Positions 15,313 through 24,600 of a DNA stretch of 44,393 nucleotides are shown piece after piece. Numbering within the stretch: the first letter of the stretch is position 1; every line of letters starts with the position of its first letter. Made by a program: the position numbers and the translations under genes. The notes below the pieces were generated by a model. The model ran no database searches. It was not told where the DNA came from and saw nothing but the letters and a program-made list of their open reading frames with translations. This DNA comes from Jiella soli (GTDB lineage Bacteria > Pseudomonadota > Alphaproteobacteria > Rhizobiales > Rhizobiaceae), in NCBI RefSeq assembly GCF_020615385.1, contig NZ_JAJAVB010000002.1, positions 191,848-236,240 of the forward strand, written 5' to 3'.

Positions 15313-16974
15313 TCACATCACCTGATAGACCGGTCCCTCGCAGCCCTGTGGCGGCACCCAGTTGATGTTCTGGTTCGGATCCTTGATGTCGCAGGTCTTG
15401 CAGTGGACGCAGTTCTGGCCGTTGATCACGAACTTCTCCTTGCCGTCCTCCTCGACCCATTCGTACACGCCGGCCGGGCAGTAGCGCTGCGAGGGGCCGG
15501 CATAGACGGCGAACTCCGAGGAATGCTGGAGTTCGGGGTCCTTCACCTGCAGGTGGACCGGCTGGTCCTCCTCGTGATTGGTGTTCGAGAGGTAGACCGA
15601 AGACACCTTGTCGAAGGTCAGAACGCCATCCGGCTTGGGATAGGTGATCGGCGCATGCTGCGCCGCGGGTTCGAGGCAGGCATAGTCCGGCTTGCCGTGC
15701 CTTCGCGTGCCGAAGAAGGAGAAGCCGAACAGCGAGTTCGTCCACATGTCGAGACCGCCGAGCGCGATGCCGAGCATGGTGCCGTAGCGCGACCAGAGCG
15801 GCTTGACGTTGCGCACCGGCTTCAGGTCCCGGCCGATCGGCGAGGCGCGCCACGCCGCGTCGTATTCGGAAAGCCGGTCCTGCGAGCGTCCGGCCTTGAT
15901 CGCGGCCGCGGCTGCTTCCGCGGCGAGCATGCCCGAGGTCATCGCATTGTGGGCGCCTTTGATGCGCGGCACGTTGACGAAGCCGGCGGAGCAGCCGATC
16001 AGCGCGCCGCCGGGAAAGTCGAGCTTCGGCACCGACTGATAGCCGCCCTCGGTGATCGCCCGCGCGCCATAGGCGATACGCTTGCCGCCATCCAGCAGTT
16101 CGGCGACGTCGGCATGCGTCTTGAAGCGCTGGAATTCTTCGAAGGGCGAGAGATAGGGGTTCTTGTAGTTCAGATGGACCACGAAGCCGACATAGACCTG
16201 GTTGTCGGCGAGATGGTAGAGGAAGGAGCCGCCGCCGGTACCGTCCGACAGCGGCCAGCCGAAGGAATGCTGCACCCGGCCGGGCTGCGACTTCTCCGGC
16301 GAAATCTCCCAGAGCTCCTTGATACCGATGCCGAATTTCTGTGGCTCGCAGCCGTGGTCGAGGCCGTAAGCCCGGATCAGCTCTTTGGCGAGCGAGCCGC
16401 GCACGCCCTCCCCGATCAGCACATATTTGCCGAGAAGCGCCATGCCGCGCTGGTAGTTCGGCCCCGGCTCGCCGGACCGTTCGACCCCCATGTCGCCGGT
16501 CGCGACGCCGATGACGCGGTTGGACTCATCGTAGAGAATTTCGGCCGCGGCAAAGCCGGGATAGATCTCGACGCCGAGCGCCTCGGCCTTTTCCGCCATC
16601 CATTTGCACACGAGGCCGAGCGAGACGACGAAATTGCCGTGATTGGCCATCAACCTCGGCATCAGCGCATTGGGCAGGCGCAGCGAGCCCTGCGGCCCGT
16701 AGAAATAGAAGCGGTCGTCGGTGACCGCCGTCTTGATCGGCGTCTCCTCCTTTCGCCATTCCGGCAGCAGACGGTCGAGCGCCGAGGGATCGAGCACGTT
16801 GCCCGACAGGACATGCGCGCCGACTTCGGCGCCCTTTTCGAGGACGACGACGGTCAGTTCCGGGTCGATCTGCTTCAGGCGGATCGCGGCCGCAAGGCCT
16901 GCCGGACCGGCCCCGACGATGACGACGTCGAACTCCATCGCTTCGCGTTCGGGCAGGTTCTCGGCTTCGCTCAT
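15313..16974 (-). CDS. etfD: Electron transfer flavoprotein-ubiquinone oxidoreductase
   Basis: A 553-residue inner-membrane-associated flavo-iron-sulphur enzyme that passes electrons from ETF (fatty acid and amino acid oxidation) to ubiquinone. The N-terminal FAD motif is VVIVGAGPAGLAAAIRLK (GAGPAG at 21-26). The C-terminal ferredoxin-like part carries the 4Fe-4S cysteines: YCPAGVYEW, then NCVHCKTCDIKDP, with GCEGP after it. GYQSVPKLDFPGGALIGCSAG is also typical. The start at 16974 is chosen over 16980 because GAGGA is then at 6 bases; with the upstream ATG it would abut the start codon. A good promoter lies about 80 bases upstream. ETF genes themselves are not in the window. Confidence 0.96.
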   Translation of the reverse strand: MSEAENLPEREAMEFDVVIVGAGPAGLAAAIRLKQIDPELTVVVLEKGAEVGAHVLSGNVLDPSALDRLLPEWRKEETPIKTAVTDDRFYFYGPQGSLRLPNALMPRLMANHGNFVVSLGLVCKWMAEKAEALGVEIYPGFAAAEILYDESNRVIGVATGDMGVERSGEPGPNYQRGMALLGKYVLIGEGVRGSLAKELIRAYGLDHGCEPQKFGIGIKELWEISPEKSQPGRVQHSFGWPLSDGTGGGSFLYHLADNQVYVGFVVHLNYKNPYLSPFEEFQRFKTHADVAELLDGGKRIAYGARAITEGGYQSVPKLDFPGGALIGCSAGFVNVPRIKGAHNAMTSGMLAAEAAAAAIKAGRSQDRLSEYDAAWRASPIGRDLKPVRNVKPLWSRYGTMLGIALGGLDMWTNSLFGFSFFGTRRHGKPDYACLEPAAQHAPITYPKPDGVLTFDKVSSVYLSNTNHEEDQPVHLQVKDPELQHSSEFAVYAGPSQRYCPAGVYEWVEEDGKEKFVINGQNCVHCKTCDIKDPNQNINWVPPQGCEGPVYQVM

Positions 16975-17052
16975 CGTCATTCCTCGCAGCAGTGATCCAA
17001 GGTCGCCAGTCCCACGACCCTTCCGTCCGGCAGAACCGCCGGACTGATCCGA

Positions 17053-17080
17053 GTTCTAGCCGGAGCGGCTCCAAGGTCAA
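17053..17080 (-). promoter_or_regulatory. Candidate etfD promoter
   Basis: On the minus strand TTGACC (17080 to 17075) and TAGAAC (17058 to 17053) are separated by 16 bp. The transcript would start near 17046, about 70 bases before the etfD ATG. Confidence 0.4.
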
Positions 17081-17192
17081 ACGCCGCCCTTTGCGCCTGC
17101 GTCATCGAAGAGGCGCGGACTGGCGCCGCGAAGGCCCCCGGTGCTAAGGGGTGCGGACTATCCCCGACCAGCCCAGACACGGAGCAATTGCC

Positions 17193-17522
17193 TTGAACGC
17201 GATCTATCTCGGCATTGCCATCGTCTGCGAGATCATCGGCACCACCGCGCTCAAGTCGACCGCCGGCTTCACCCGCCTGACGCCGGCGCTCGTCACCGTC
17301 GTCGCCTATGTCTTCGCCTTCTATTTCCTCGCACTGCCGCTCCGGACGCTGCCGGTCGGCATCGTCTATGCGATCTGGTCCGGCACCGGGATCGTCATCC
17401 TGGCGCTGATCGACCTCCTCTGGTTCCGCCAGCCGATCGATATGGCCGGGCTGGCGGGCATCGCGCTGATCCTCGCCGGCGTCCTCGTGATCAACCTGTT
17501 CTCGCACAGCGTCGGCCATTGA
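17193..17522 (+). CDS. SMR family small multidrug/guanidinium-type exporter
   Basis: A 109-residue four-helix inner-membrane transporter of the small multidrug resistance family. It begins NAIYLGIAIVCEIIGTTALK, where E13 is the essential proton- and substrate-binding glutamate, and contains the signature GFTRL and GIVYAIWSGTGIV. The start is the TTG at 17193: GGAG lies 8 bases upstream and the resulting length equals the family's 105-110. The in-frame ATG at 17151 would add 14 polar residues unlike any SMR protein. The EmrE-like sequence suggests a broad-substrate cation exporter, working as an antiparallel dimer driven by protons. I looked for a guanidine riboswitch upstream and saw none. 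It is divergent from etfD. Confidence 0.92.
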   Translation: MNAIYLGIAIVCEIIGTTALKSTAGFTRLTPALVTVVAYVFAFYFLALPLRTLPVGIVYAIWSGTGIVILALIDLLWFRQPIDMAGLAGIALILAGVLVINLFSHSVGH

Positions 17523-17615
17523 TGGCGTCGGCCCGGCAACGAAAGGACGTCGCGTAACCTTGAATTAGCGATCGCGCGATAGCGTGCAGCCTCGATCCAG
17601 CATTGAGGGTGAGCC

Positions 17616-18578
17616 ATGTCGTCCAAGAAATTCCGCCTCGTCACGCGCAGCGACTTCGACGGCCTCGTCTGCGGCATGCTCCTGAAGGAGCAGGACCTCA
17701 TCGACGAGATCACCTTCGTGCATCCCAAGGACATGCAGGACGGAAAAGTCGCGATCACCGAGCGCGACATCACCACCAATCTGCCTTACGTTCCCGGCGG
17801 CCATCTGGTCTTCGACCATCATTCGAGCGAACTCGAGCGCGTCGGCGAACAGCCCGACAACTACGTCACCGACCCCAACGCCGCCTCTGCGGCCCGCGTC
17901 GTCTACGAGTTCTACGGCGGCCCGAAGGCCTTTCCGCGCATTCGGCCCGACCTCATGGAAGCCGTCGACAAGGGCGATTCGGCCCAGTTCTCGCGGGACG
18001 AGATCCTCAATCCGAGCGGCTGGGTGCTGCTCAACTTCCTGATGGATTCGCGCACCGGCCTCGGCCGCTTCCGCAATTTCCGGATCTCGAACTACGAGCT
18101 GATGATGCAGCTCATCGACTACTGCCGCGACCACAGCGTCGAACAGATCCTCGACCTTCCGGACGTGGCCGAGCGCGTCGACCTCTATCGCGCCCACGAA
18201 GCGAAGTTCAAGGAACAGCTGCAGCGCTGCGGCCGCGTGTACGGGCCGCTCGTCGTCCTCGACCTGCGCGACGAGGAAATCATCTATGCCGGCAACCGGT
18301 TCATGATCTACGCGCTCTATCCCGAGTGCAACATTTCCATGCATGTGATGTGGGGCATGAAGCGGCAGAACACCGTCTTCGCCATCGGCAAGTCGATCCT
18401 CGACAGGAGCTCCAAGGTCGACGTCGGCGAGATCTGCCTCGGCTATGGCGGCGGCGGGCATCATGCGGCCGGCACATGCCAGGTCGCCAACGAGGTGGCG
18501 GAGGGCGTGAAGTCGCAGCTGGTCGAGACGATCAGCCGGACCCGGCCGCGTCGCCAACGCCAGCTCCTGAGCGCCTGA
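17616..18578 (+). CDS. DHH-family phosphoesterase
   Basis: A 320-residue DHH/DHHA1 phosphoesterase. The metal-binding motifs are visible: DFDG at 13-16, FDHHSSE with D67-H68-H69, and the DHHA1 motif GYGGGGHHAAGTC with H282-H283 near the end. Such proteins hydrolyse short oligonucleotides, cyclic dinucleotides or polyphosphate; this subgroup is often annotated as exopolyphosphatase-like, with no proof known to me. GAGGGTG lies before the ATG. It lies between an SMR exporter (93 bp) and a uracil-DNA glycosylase (160 bp) on the same strand, but the gaps do not force an operon. Confidence 0.9.
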   Translation: MSSKKFRLVTRSDFDGLVCGMLLKEQDLIDEITFVHPKDMQDGKVAITERDITTNLPYVPGGHLVFDHHSSELERVGEQPDNYVTDPNAASAARVVYEFYGGPKAFPRIRPDLMEAVDKGDSAQFSRDEILNPSGWVLLNFLMDSRTGLGRFRNFRISNYELMMQLIDYCRDHSVEQILDLPDVAERVDLYRAHEAKFKEQLQRCGRVYGPLVVLDLRDEEIIYAGNRFMIYALYPECNISMHVMWGMKRQNTVFAIGKSILDRSSKVDVGEICLGYGGGGHHAAGTCQVANEVAEGVKSQLVETISRTRPRRQRQLLSA

Positions 18579-18738
18579 CGGCCAAGGCGTCCGAGGCCGG
18601 ACCTCGTCGTTGCGGCAGTCGGTCGATGAGCCTGCCGCGATGTCCGAACGGGACGGCTTGGCTCGACCGGCGCCGGCCGGCGCCTCGAATTGCCAGGAAC
18701 CGGTCGCCCTCGCCCGCGCCATGCACTAGAAGCGTCTC

Positions 18739-19632
18739 ATGAGCGCCGAGACCCCCCTCCTGACCCGCGACGCGGCGATCGCGCTTCTCGAATGGTATCG
18801 GGAGGCCGGTATCGACGCGCTCCTGGAGGAGCGTCCGCGCGACCGTTTCGCCGAGACGGCCGCCGAGAGCGCCGCCCGCCAGTCCGCTGCGGGAGCCAGT
18901 GGCGCAAAGCCCGTCGCACGCAACGATCCGGCGCCCGAACGCGCCAGCGCGCCTGCTCCAGGTTCCGGTCCGGCATCAGAGCCGAGCGGCGGCTTTCCGG
19001 CGATACGGGTTGCGGTGCCGGACGATCTTGCCGTCGCCGATGCGCGCGAGCGCGCCCGTTCGGCGGAGAGCCTCGCCGAGCTTCAGGAGGTCCTTGCCGC
19101 ATTCGACGGCTGCAATCTCAGGATCAGCGCCAAGACCACGGTCTTCGGCGACGGGCCGGACGTGGCCGAGCTGATGTTCGTCGGCGAGGCACCGGGACGG
19201 GAGGAGGACATTGCCGGGGTCCCCTTCGTCGGCCGGTCCGGTCAGCTCCTCAACCGCATGCTGGAAGCGATCGGGCTGGAGCGCGAGGCCGTCCGCGTGA
19301 CCAACACCGTGCCCTGGCGACCGCCCGGAAACCGGCCGCCCACCCCCGCGGAGACGCAGATTTGCCTGCCCTTCGTCCAGAGGCAGATCGAACTCGTCCG
19401 GCCGAAGATTCTGGTCTGCCTCGGATCGCCGGCGGCGAAAGCCATCCTCGGCGCGCAGGAGGGCATCATGCGCATTCGCGGAAAATGGACGCATTACAGT
19501 TTCGGTCTGGAGGCGAACCAGACGATCGCGGCGACGGCGATGCTGCATCCGGCCTATCTCCTGCGCCAGCCGGCACAGAAGCGGCTCGCCTGGCGCGATC
19601 TCATCGCGCTGAAGGCGCGGCTCGCCGAATAG
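18739..19632 (+). CDS. Uracil-DNA glycosylase, family 4-like, with two iron-sulphur cysteines missing
   Basis: A 297-residue base-excision repair protein. The family 4 motifs are clear: FVGEAPGREED (147-157), PFVGRSGQLLNRML, RPPGNRPPTPAE and MLHPAYLLR with H270. The first 110 residues are an Ala/Pro-rich, low-complexity extension after a short helix (DAAIALLEWYREAGIDALL). Typical family 4 enzymes bind a 4Fe-4S cluster with four cysteines; here only C125 and C209 align, while the first position is F122 (FDGC for CxxC) and the third is W193 (PWRPP for KCRPP). So the cluster is probably absent. From memory, other alphaproteobacterial relatives share this pattern. The family 5 enzyme at 2476-3153 keeps all four cysteines. 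Confidence 0.92.
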   Translation: MSAETPLLTRDAAIALLEWYREAGIDALLEERPRDRFAETAAESAARQSAAGASGAKPVARNDPAPERASAPAPGSGPASEPSGGFPAIRVAVPDDLAVADARERARSAESLAELQEVLAAFDGCNLRISAKTTVFGDGPDVAELMFVGEAPGREEDIAGVPFVGRSGQLLNRMLEAIGLEREAVRVTNTVPWRPPGNRPPTPAETQICLPFVQRQIELVRPKILVCLGSPAAKAILGAQEGIMRIRGKWTHYSFGLEANQTIAATAMLHPAYLLRQPAQKRLAWRDLIALKARLAE

Positions 19633-19793
19633 GGCGAGCGACTCGCAATCGCCATCGAAGCGTCCGCATGCCGTCACGATTTGTCGGCATTCCTCCTCTC
19701 GTCAAATCGCTCACGAAGGCATAGGTGCTGCGGACGCGAGTCGGGCCGAATCGACTCCGCGGGCCCCAGCCGAACGAATGAAGTCCGTCCGCC

Positions 19794-21098
19794 ATGCATC
19801 TGTTGCCCATCGCCGCCCTCCTCACCTCGACCTTCTTCCTGATGGCCGGAGCGGGTCTGATGGGGATTCTCCTGCCGGTCCGCGGATCGATCGAGGGCTG
19901 GACCAGCTACGAGATCGGCGCCCTCGGCACCAGCTATGCGATCGCCTTCACCTTCGGCTGCGTGGTGATCCCCTGGATCGTCCGCAGTGCCGGTCACGTC
20001 CGCACCTTTTCCAGCCTCGCGGCGCTGCTGGCGATCTCGATCCTGCTTTGCGCCATCATCGTCGATCCGCTCGCCTGGATCGTCTTCCGCGCGATGGCCG
20101 GCTTCGCGCTCGCCGGCACCTACATGGTCGTCGAGAGCTGGCTGAACGAGCGGGTCACCAATGAGAGCCGTGGCGCGATCTTCTCGGTCTACATGATCGT
20201 CACCATGGCGGCGATGATGGGCGGCCAATACGTCATGCCGCTGTCGAAGCCCGAGCTGACGATGCCGTTCATGATCTGCGCAATCCTCTTCGCGCTTGCG
20301 GTCATCCCGACGGCGCTGTCGCGGGCGCAGTCGCCGAAGCCGTTGACCACGGTGAAGCTTGATGTCGGCATGCTGTTCCGCAACTCGCCGGTCGCCGCCA
20401 TCGGCGTGCTTCTCGCCGGCATCCTGTCGGGCGCGTGGAACAACATGGCGCCGGTCTTCGGCCAGCAGATCGGGCTGTCGACGACCCAGATCGCCACCCT
20501 CGTCGTCGTCGCCATGGCCGGCGGCATCGTCTTCCAGATCCCGCTCGGCCGGATCTCGGACCGGACCGACCGGCGCTATGTGATGACCGCCGCCGGGCTG
20601 ATCGGCGTCGCGGCCGCAGTCGCCGGCGTTTATCTGGATCATGCGGGCCCGATCGCGCTCTTCTCGGTCGCCTTCGTCGTCGGCGGCATCATCTATCCCG
20701 CCTATTCGCTCGCGGTCGCCCATGCCAACGACTATGCGGCCGACGCCGACTTCGTGAAAGTCTCGAGCGGGCTCCTCATCCTCTATGGCGTCGGCACGAT
20801 GATCGGGCCGCTCTACGCCGCCGTCCTGATGGAATCGCTCGGACCTGCCGGCATCTTCCAGGCTCTCGGCACGGGAATGGCGCTCTATGCCGCCTATTCC
20901 TTCTACCGCACGTTCCGGCGCGTCGCGATCCCCGCCGACCAGCGGCCCGACTTCCAGACGGTGCCGATCGCCCGTGTGCAGACGCCGGCGAGCTTCGCGC
21001 TCGACCCGCGCGCCGATATCGCCGACACGGAAGAGGACGCGGAGGCGGAGCGGCGGGAGAGCGAACGCCGCGATGCCGAACTGACCGCCGTCAAGTAA
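19794..21098 (+). CDS. MFS transporter, 12 helices
   Basis: A 434-residue inner-membrane transporter of the major facilitator superfamily, with about 12 hydrophobic helices between residues 5 and 380 and the inter-helix motif GRISDRTDRRYVM between helices 8 and 9. The arrangement resembles YcaD-like permeases. A charged cytoplasmic tail of about 50 residues follows (DTEEDAEAERRESERRDAEL). The substrate cannot be told from the sequence. It is 161 bp downstream of the glycosylase gene on the same strand and converges with the EamA transporter, 61 bp away. The ribosome site is weak. Confidence 0.92.
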   Translation: MHLLPIAALLTSTFFLMAGAGLMGILLPVRGSIEGWTSYEIGALGTSYAIAFTFGCVVIPWIVRSAGHVRTFSSLAALLAISILLCAIIVDPLAWIVFRAMAGFALAGTYMVVESWLNERVTNESRGAIFSVYMIVTMAAMMGGQYVMPLSKPELTMPFMICAILFALAVIPTALSRAQSPKPLTTVKLDVGMLFRNSPVAAIGVLLAGILSGAWNNMAPVFGQQIGLSTTQIATLVVVAMAGGIVFQIPLGRISDRTDRRYVMTAAGLIGVAAAVAGVYLDHAGPIALFSVAFVVGGIIYPAYSLAVAHANDYAADADFVKVSSGLLILYGVGTMIGPLYAAVLMESLGPAGIFQALGTGMALYAAYSFYRTFRRVAIPADQRPDFQTVPIARVQTPASFALDPRADIADTEEDAEAERRESERRDAELTAVK

Positions 21099-21159
21099 GA
21101 GAGCGATCGCCCGCGCGGGCTCCGGAATACCGGGGCCGACGGGTTCGAGGGACGCCGTG

Positions 21160-22110
21160 TCAGCCGTTCGGCGTGGAGGCGCGGCGCGCCTTCTTGCGTT
21201 CGATGCCGAGCCGGTGCTCGCGATAGATGATGAAGATGCCGGCCGACACGACGATCGCACCGCCGATCAGCGTCGTCACGGTCACCGTCTCGCCGAACAG
21301 GAAGAAGCCGATCGCGATTGCCAGGAGCAGCGAGGTGTATTCGAAGGGCGCGATGGTCGAGGTGTCGGCATAGCGGTAGCAGGCCGTCAAGAGCAGCTGG
21401 CCGACGCCGCCGCAAAGCCCCGCCGTAACCAGCAGCGCCGCCTGACCCGGCGTCGGCATCACCCAGCCGAGGACGATCGAGAAGGTCGCGATCAGCGAGC
21501 AGGTGAGCGAGAAATAGACCACGATCGTCGCCGTGCGCTCCTTCTGGGCGAGCCGGCGCACCTGGATCATCGCAACCGCCGAAAAGGCCGCGGCGATGAT
21601 CGAGGCGGTGACGCCGACCGCCTCGCCCTGGCCGGCTCCGTCATCGAACAGCGTGAGATTGGGCAGCGACACGACCACCACCCCGACAAGGCCGATCAGC
21701 GCCGCCGTCCAGCGATAGGCGCGCACGACCTCCTTCAGAAGCAGGGCCGCAAAGACGACCGTGAGGAGCGGTGCCCCGTAGGAGATCGTGATCCATTCGG
21801 GATAGGCGAGCCGCGTCAGGGCGAAGAAGCCGAGGATCATCGAGGAGACGCCGACAAGGCCGCGCACGAGATGGCCCGGAATGTCGTCGGTAACGAGCGA
21901 TGTCCTGAGGTCGCCGAGCCAGGCGAGATAGATCGCCACCGGCACGAGCGCGAAGAAGGAGCGGAAGAAGACGATCTCGCCGGCCGGAATACCCTCGCCC
22001 CCGGCCTTGATCGCCGTCTGCATGCCGACGAAGACGACCACGGACATGCATTTCAGGGCAATTCCGAGCATCGGGTTGGAGGTCTCACCCGTGCTCGGCC
22101 CGCTGTCCAT
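21160..22110 (-). CDS. EamA/DMT family transporter
   Basis: A 316-residue inner-membrane protein with about ten hydrophobic helices arranged as two EamA repeats (residues about 15-150 and 160-300), for instance EIVFFRSFFALVPVAIYLAW in the first half and FEYTSLLLAIAIGFFLFGET in the second. A short basic tail closes it (REHRLGIERKKARRAS). Members export metabolites or amino acids; the RhaT/EamA-like sequence does not reveal the substrate. The start at 22110 has only a weak AGAGA; M14 (MLGIAL) is an alternative. It lies 180 bp downstream of the molybdopterin oxidoreductase gene on the same strand. Confidence 0.9.
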   Translation of the reverse strand: MDSGPSTGETSNPMLGIALKCMSVVVFVGMQTAIKAGGEGIPAGEIVFFRSFFALVPVAIYLAWLGDLRTSLVTDDIPGHLVRGLVGVSSMILGFFALTRLAYPEWITISYGAPLLTVVFAALLLKEVVRAYRWTAALIGLVGVVVVSLPNLTLFDDGAGQGEAVGVTASIIAAAFSAVAMIQVRRLAQKERTATIVVYFSLTCSLIATFSIVLGWVMPTPGQAALLVTAGLCGGVGQLLLTACYRYADTSTIAPFEYTSLLLAIAIGFFLFGETVTVTTLIGGAIVVSAGIFIIYREHRLGIERKKARRASTPNG

Positions 22111-22234
22111 TCTCTGCCTGCCCTTCCCTCGACCGCCTGAAGGCGGCCCATCCTTTTGTCCAGCGCGGATCGCACGCCGGACACGTCCATCACGGGGACA
22201 GGCTTACACCCCGAGCTCTGTGGGAAACTGGAAA

Positions 22235-22258
22235 GATTGCTTCGCAAGCAGAACAATC
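22235..22258 (-). terminator. Weak candidate terminator after the oxidoreductase gene
   Basis: On the minus strand GATTG pairs with CAATC around an inner GCTT/AAGC stem, followed by only three T. It lies 32 bases after the stop of the molybdopterin oxidoreductase gene. Stability is modest. Confidence 0.3.
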
Positions 22259-22290
22259 CTGCCCGCGAAGCATATTCCGTCGCCCTTCGC

Positions 22291-24600
22291 CTACGCCGCG
22301 GAAGAGGCGGACCGCAGGGCCTCCCAGACCCGCAACGGGGTTGCCGGCATGTCGAAGTGCTTCACGCCCGCCTGGCGGAGCGCGTCGGCGACCGCGTTCA
22401 TGACCGCCGGCGTCGCGCCGATGGTGCCAGCCTCGCCGGCGCCCTTGATACCCAGCGCATTGGTCGTCGAAGGCACGTTCCGGGTCTTGAAGTCAAACAT
22501 CGGGAAATCCCAGGCCCTCGGCATGGCGTAGTCCATGAAGCTCGCCGTCACCAACTGGCCGTCCTGATCGTAGACCGCGTTCTCGATCAGCGCCTGGCCG
22601 ATCCCCTGCGCCACGCCGCCATGGATCTGGCCGGCGAGCAGCATCGGGTTCACTGTCACGCCGAAATCGTCGACGATGGTATAGGCGATGAGTTCGGTCG
22701 CGCCGGTGTCCGGATCGATCTCAACCTCACAGATATGCGTGCCGTTCGGGTAGGTCGCCTCGTCCTGCTTGAACTCGCCGACCGCCTTGCGGTCCTCCTC
22801 CGACTTTGCGGCGGCGGCGAGCGCGGCGAAGTCGATCGCGCGGTCGGTGCCGACGACGCGAGCGGTGCCGTCCGCCAGCTCGATGTCGGCCGCGGCCGCC
22901 TCGAGTTCGTCCGCGGCGAGCTTCTTCAGCTTTTCCGCCAGCGTCTGGCTCGCGCGGCGCACCGAAACCGCGCCCAGCGGGATCGAACGCGAGCCACCGG
23001 TGCCGCCGCCGGTGGGCGTGTCGTCCGTGTCGCCCTGGCGCACGTCGATACGGTCGTAGTCGAGCTTCAGAGCCTCGGCGACGAACTGCGCATAGGCGGT
23101 GACATGGCCCTGGCCGTTCGACTGCGTGCCGATCTTCAGCTCCACGCGCCCGTTCGCCATCAGCTCGACATAGGCCGGTTCCGAACCGGGAAAGGCGCAG
23201 GCCTCGACATAGGTCGCCATGCCTATGCCTCGGAGCCTGCCGCGCGCCCGCGCCTCCTCGCGGCGGCTCTCGAAAGTCTGCCAGCCGGAGCGGCGCATGC
23301 CCTCGGCGAGGTGTCCGGCGAAGTCGCCGGTGTCGTAGAGCCGGCCGAAGGCGGTGCGGTAGGGGAGCTGGTCGGGGCGGATGAAGTTGCGCCGGCGGAT
23401 CTCTTCGCGCGGCAGGTTCATGTCGACGGCACACTGGTCGACCAGCCGTTCGATCAGATAAGCCGCTTCCGGGCGGCCAGCGCCGCGATAGGCGTCCACC
23501 GGCACGGTGTTGGTGAGGTAGAGCTTGCAGTCGACGTCGATTGCCGGGATGTCGTAGAGGCCCGTCGCCATCGACATGCCGAACCAGGGGATCATCGGAC
23601 CGAACTGCGAGGTGTAGGCGCCGAGATTGGCGGACAGGCCGATCCGCAGACCGAGGAACCGGCCCTCGGCATCCATCGCCATCTCGCCGGTGACGAGATT
23701 GTCGCGGCCATGGGCGTCGGTGACGAAATGCTCGCCGCGGTCGGAGGTCCATTTGACCGGCCGGCCGAGCTGGCGGGCCGCCTCCAGAACGAGCACATAT
23801 TCGCGGTAGACGAAGGCCTTGGTGCCGAAGCCACCGCCAACGTCATGCGTGACGACGCGGATCGTCTCCGGCTCGACATGGAAGACGGCATTGGCGAGGA
23901 TGCCGCGCATCCCATGGACGCCCTGGCTGCCCGAGGTCAGCGTGAAATGCGCGGTCTCGGCGTCGTATTCGCCCACCGCCGAGCGGACTTCCATATAGTT
24001 GCAGACGAGCCTGTTCTGGACGAGGTCGATGCGCGTCACATGCGCGGCCTCGCCGAAGGCTGCGGTCGTGGCGTCGGCGTCGCCGACATGCATGTGGCCT
24101 GCCAGATTGCCCACAACGTCGTCCCAGACGAGCGCCGAATCATCGGCGCGCGCGGCGGCAATGTCGGCGACCGCCGGCAGCGGCTCCCATTCGACCGCGA
24201 CGAGCTCAGCCGCATCGCGCGCCTGTATCGCCGTGTCGGCCACGACGAAGGCGACGGCATCGCCGACATGGCGCACGATGTCCTTGGCCAGGATCGGCGC
24301 GTTGCGCTTTTCCAGCGTCTTGCCGTCCACCTGCTTGGGCGAGGCCATGCAGGGCAGGTCGCCGAGCGCGGCGACATCCTGATGGGTCATTACGCGGTGG
24401 ACGCCCGGCGCCGAGCGCGCGGCCTCGATATCGGTGATGGTGAAGCGGGCATGGGCGTGGGGGGAGCGGACCACCGCGGCATGCAGAAGCCCCGGCCGGG
24501 TCTCGTCGTCGGTATAGCGCCCGGCGCCGCGAAGCAGCGCGTCGTCCTCCTTGCGCAGCACCGAAGCACCGAGGCCGAATTTCGGGGTCATGACGTTCAT
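22291..24600 (-). CDS. Xanthine dehydrogenase family, molybdopterin-binding large subunit
   Basis: A 769-residue large subunit of the CoxL/XDH family, which binds the Mo-molybdopterin cytosine dinucleotide cofactor and carries the hydroxylation site. Seen are KFGLGASVLRKEDDALLRGAG at the start (split here), DVGGGFGTKAFVYREY, DAYRGAGRPEAAYLIERLVD, IGTQSNGQGHVTAYAQF, and GIKGAGEAGTIGATPAVM with the catalytic Glu near the C-terminus. The AYRGAGRPE loop is not the AYRCSFR of true CO dehydrogenase, so it is a form II or other aldehyde or heterocycle hydroxylase. AAGGAG before the ATG at 24600 decides the start over 24756. The usual FAD and 2Fe-2S subunit genes are not adjacent: EamA lies downstream and pepN is divergent upstream. 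Confidence 0.93.
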   Translation of the reverse strand: MNVMTPKFGLGASVLRKEDDALLRGAGRYTDDETRPGLLHAAVVRSPHAHARFTITDIEAARSAPGVHRVMTHQDVAALGDLPCMASPKQVDGKTLEKRNAPILAKDIVRHVGDAVAFVVADTAIQARDAAELVAVEWEPLPAVADIAAARADDSALVWDDVVGNLAGHMHVGDADATTAAFGEAAHVTRIDLVQNRLVCNYMEVRSAVGEYDAETAHFTLTSGSQGVHGMRGILANAVFHVEPETIRVVTHDVGGGFGTKAFVYREYVLVLEAARQLGRPVKWTSDRGEHFVTDAHGRDNLVTGEMAMDAEGRFLGLRIGLSANLGAYTSQFGPMIPWFGMSMATGLYDIPAIDVDCKLYLTNTVPVDAYRGAGRPEAAYLIERLVDQCAVDMNLPREEIRRRNFIRPDQLPYRTAFGRLYDTGDFAGHLAEGMRRSGWQTFESRREEARARGRLRGIGMATYVEACAFPGSEPAYVELMANGRVELKIGTQSNGQGHVTAYAQFVAEALKLDYDRIDVRQGDTDDTPTGGGTGGSRSIPLGAVSVRRASQTLAEKLKKLAADELEAAAADIELADGTARVVGTDRAIDFAALAAAAKSEEDRKAVGEFKQDEATYPNGTHICEVEIDPDTGATELIAYTIVDDFGVTVNPMLLAGQIHGGVAQGIGQALIENAVYDQDGQLVTASFMDYAMPRAWDFPMFDFKTRNVPSTTNALGIKGAGEAGTIGATPAVMNAVADALRQAGVKHFDMPATPLRVWEALRSASSAA

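Noticed and set aside
17098-17192. Possible guanidine riboswitch in front of the SMR gene.
   Set aside because: No paired hairpins with ACGR-type loops or ykkC-like core were visible; the leader is short.
22291-24600. Calling the large subunit a CO dehydrogenase (CoxL form I).
   Set aside because: The form I loop AYRCSFR is absent (AYRGAGRPE instead), and CoxM and CoxS are not adjacent.
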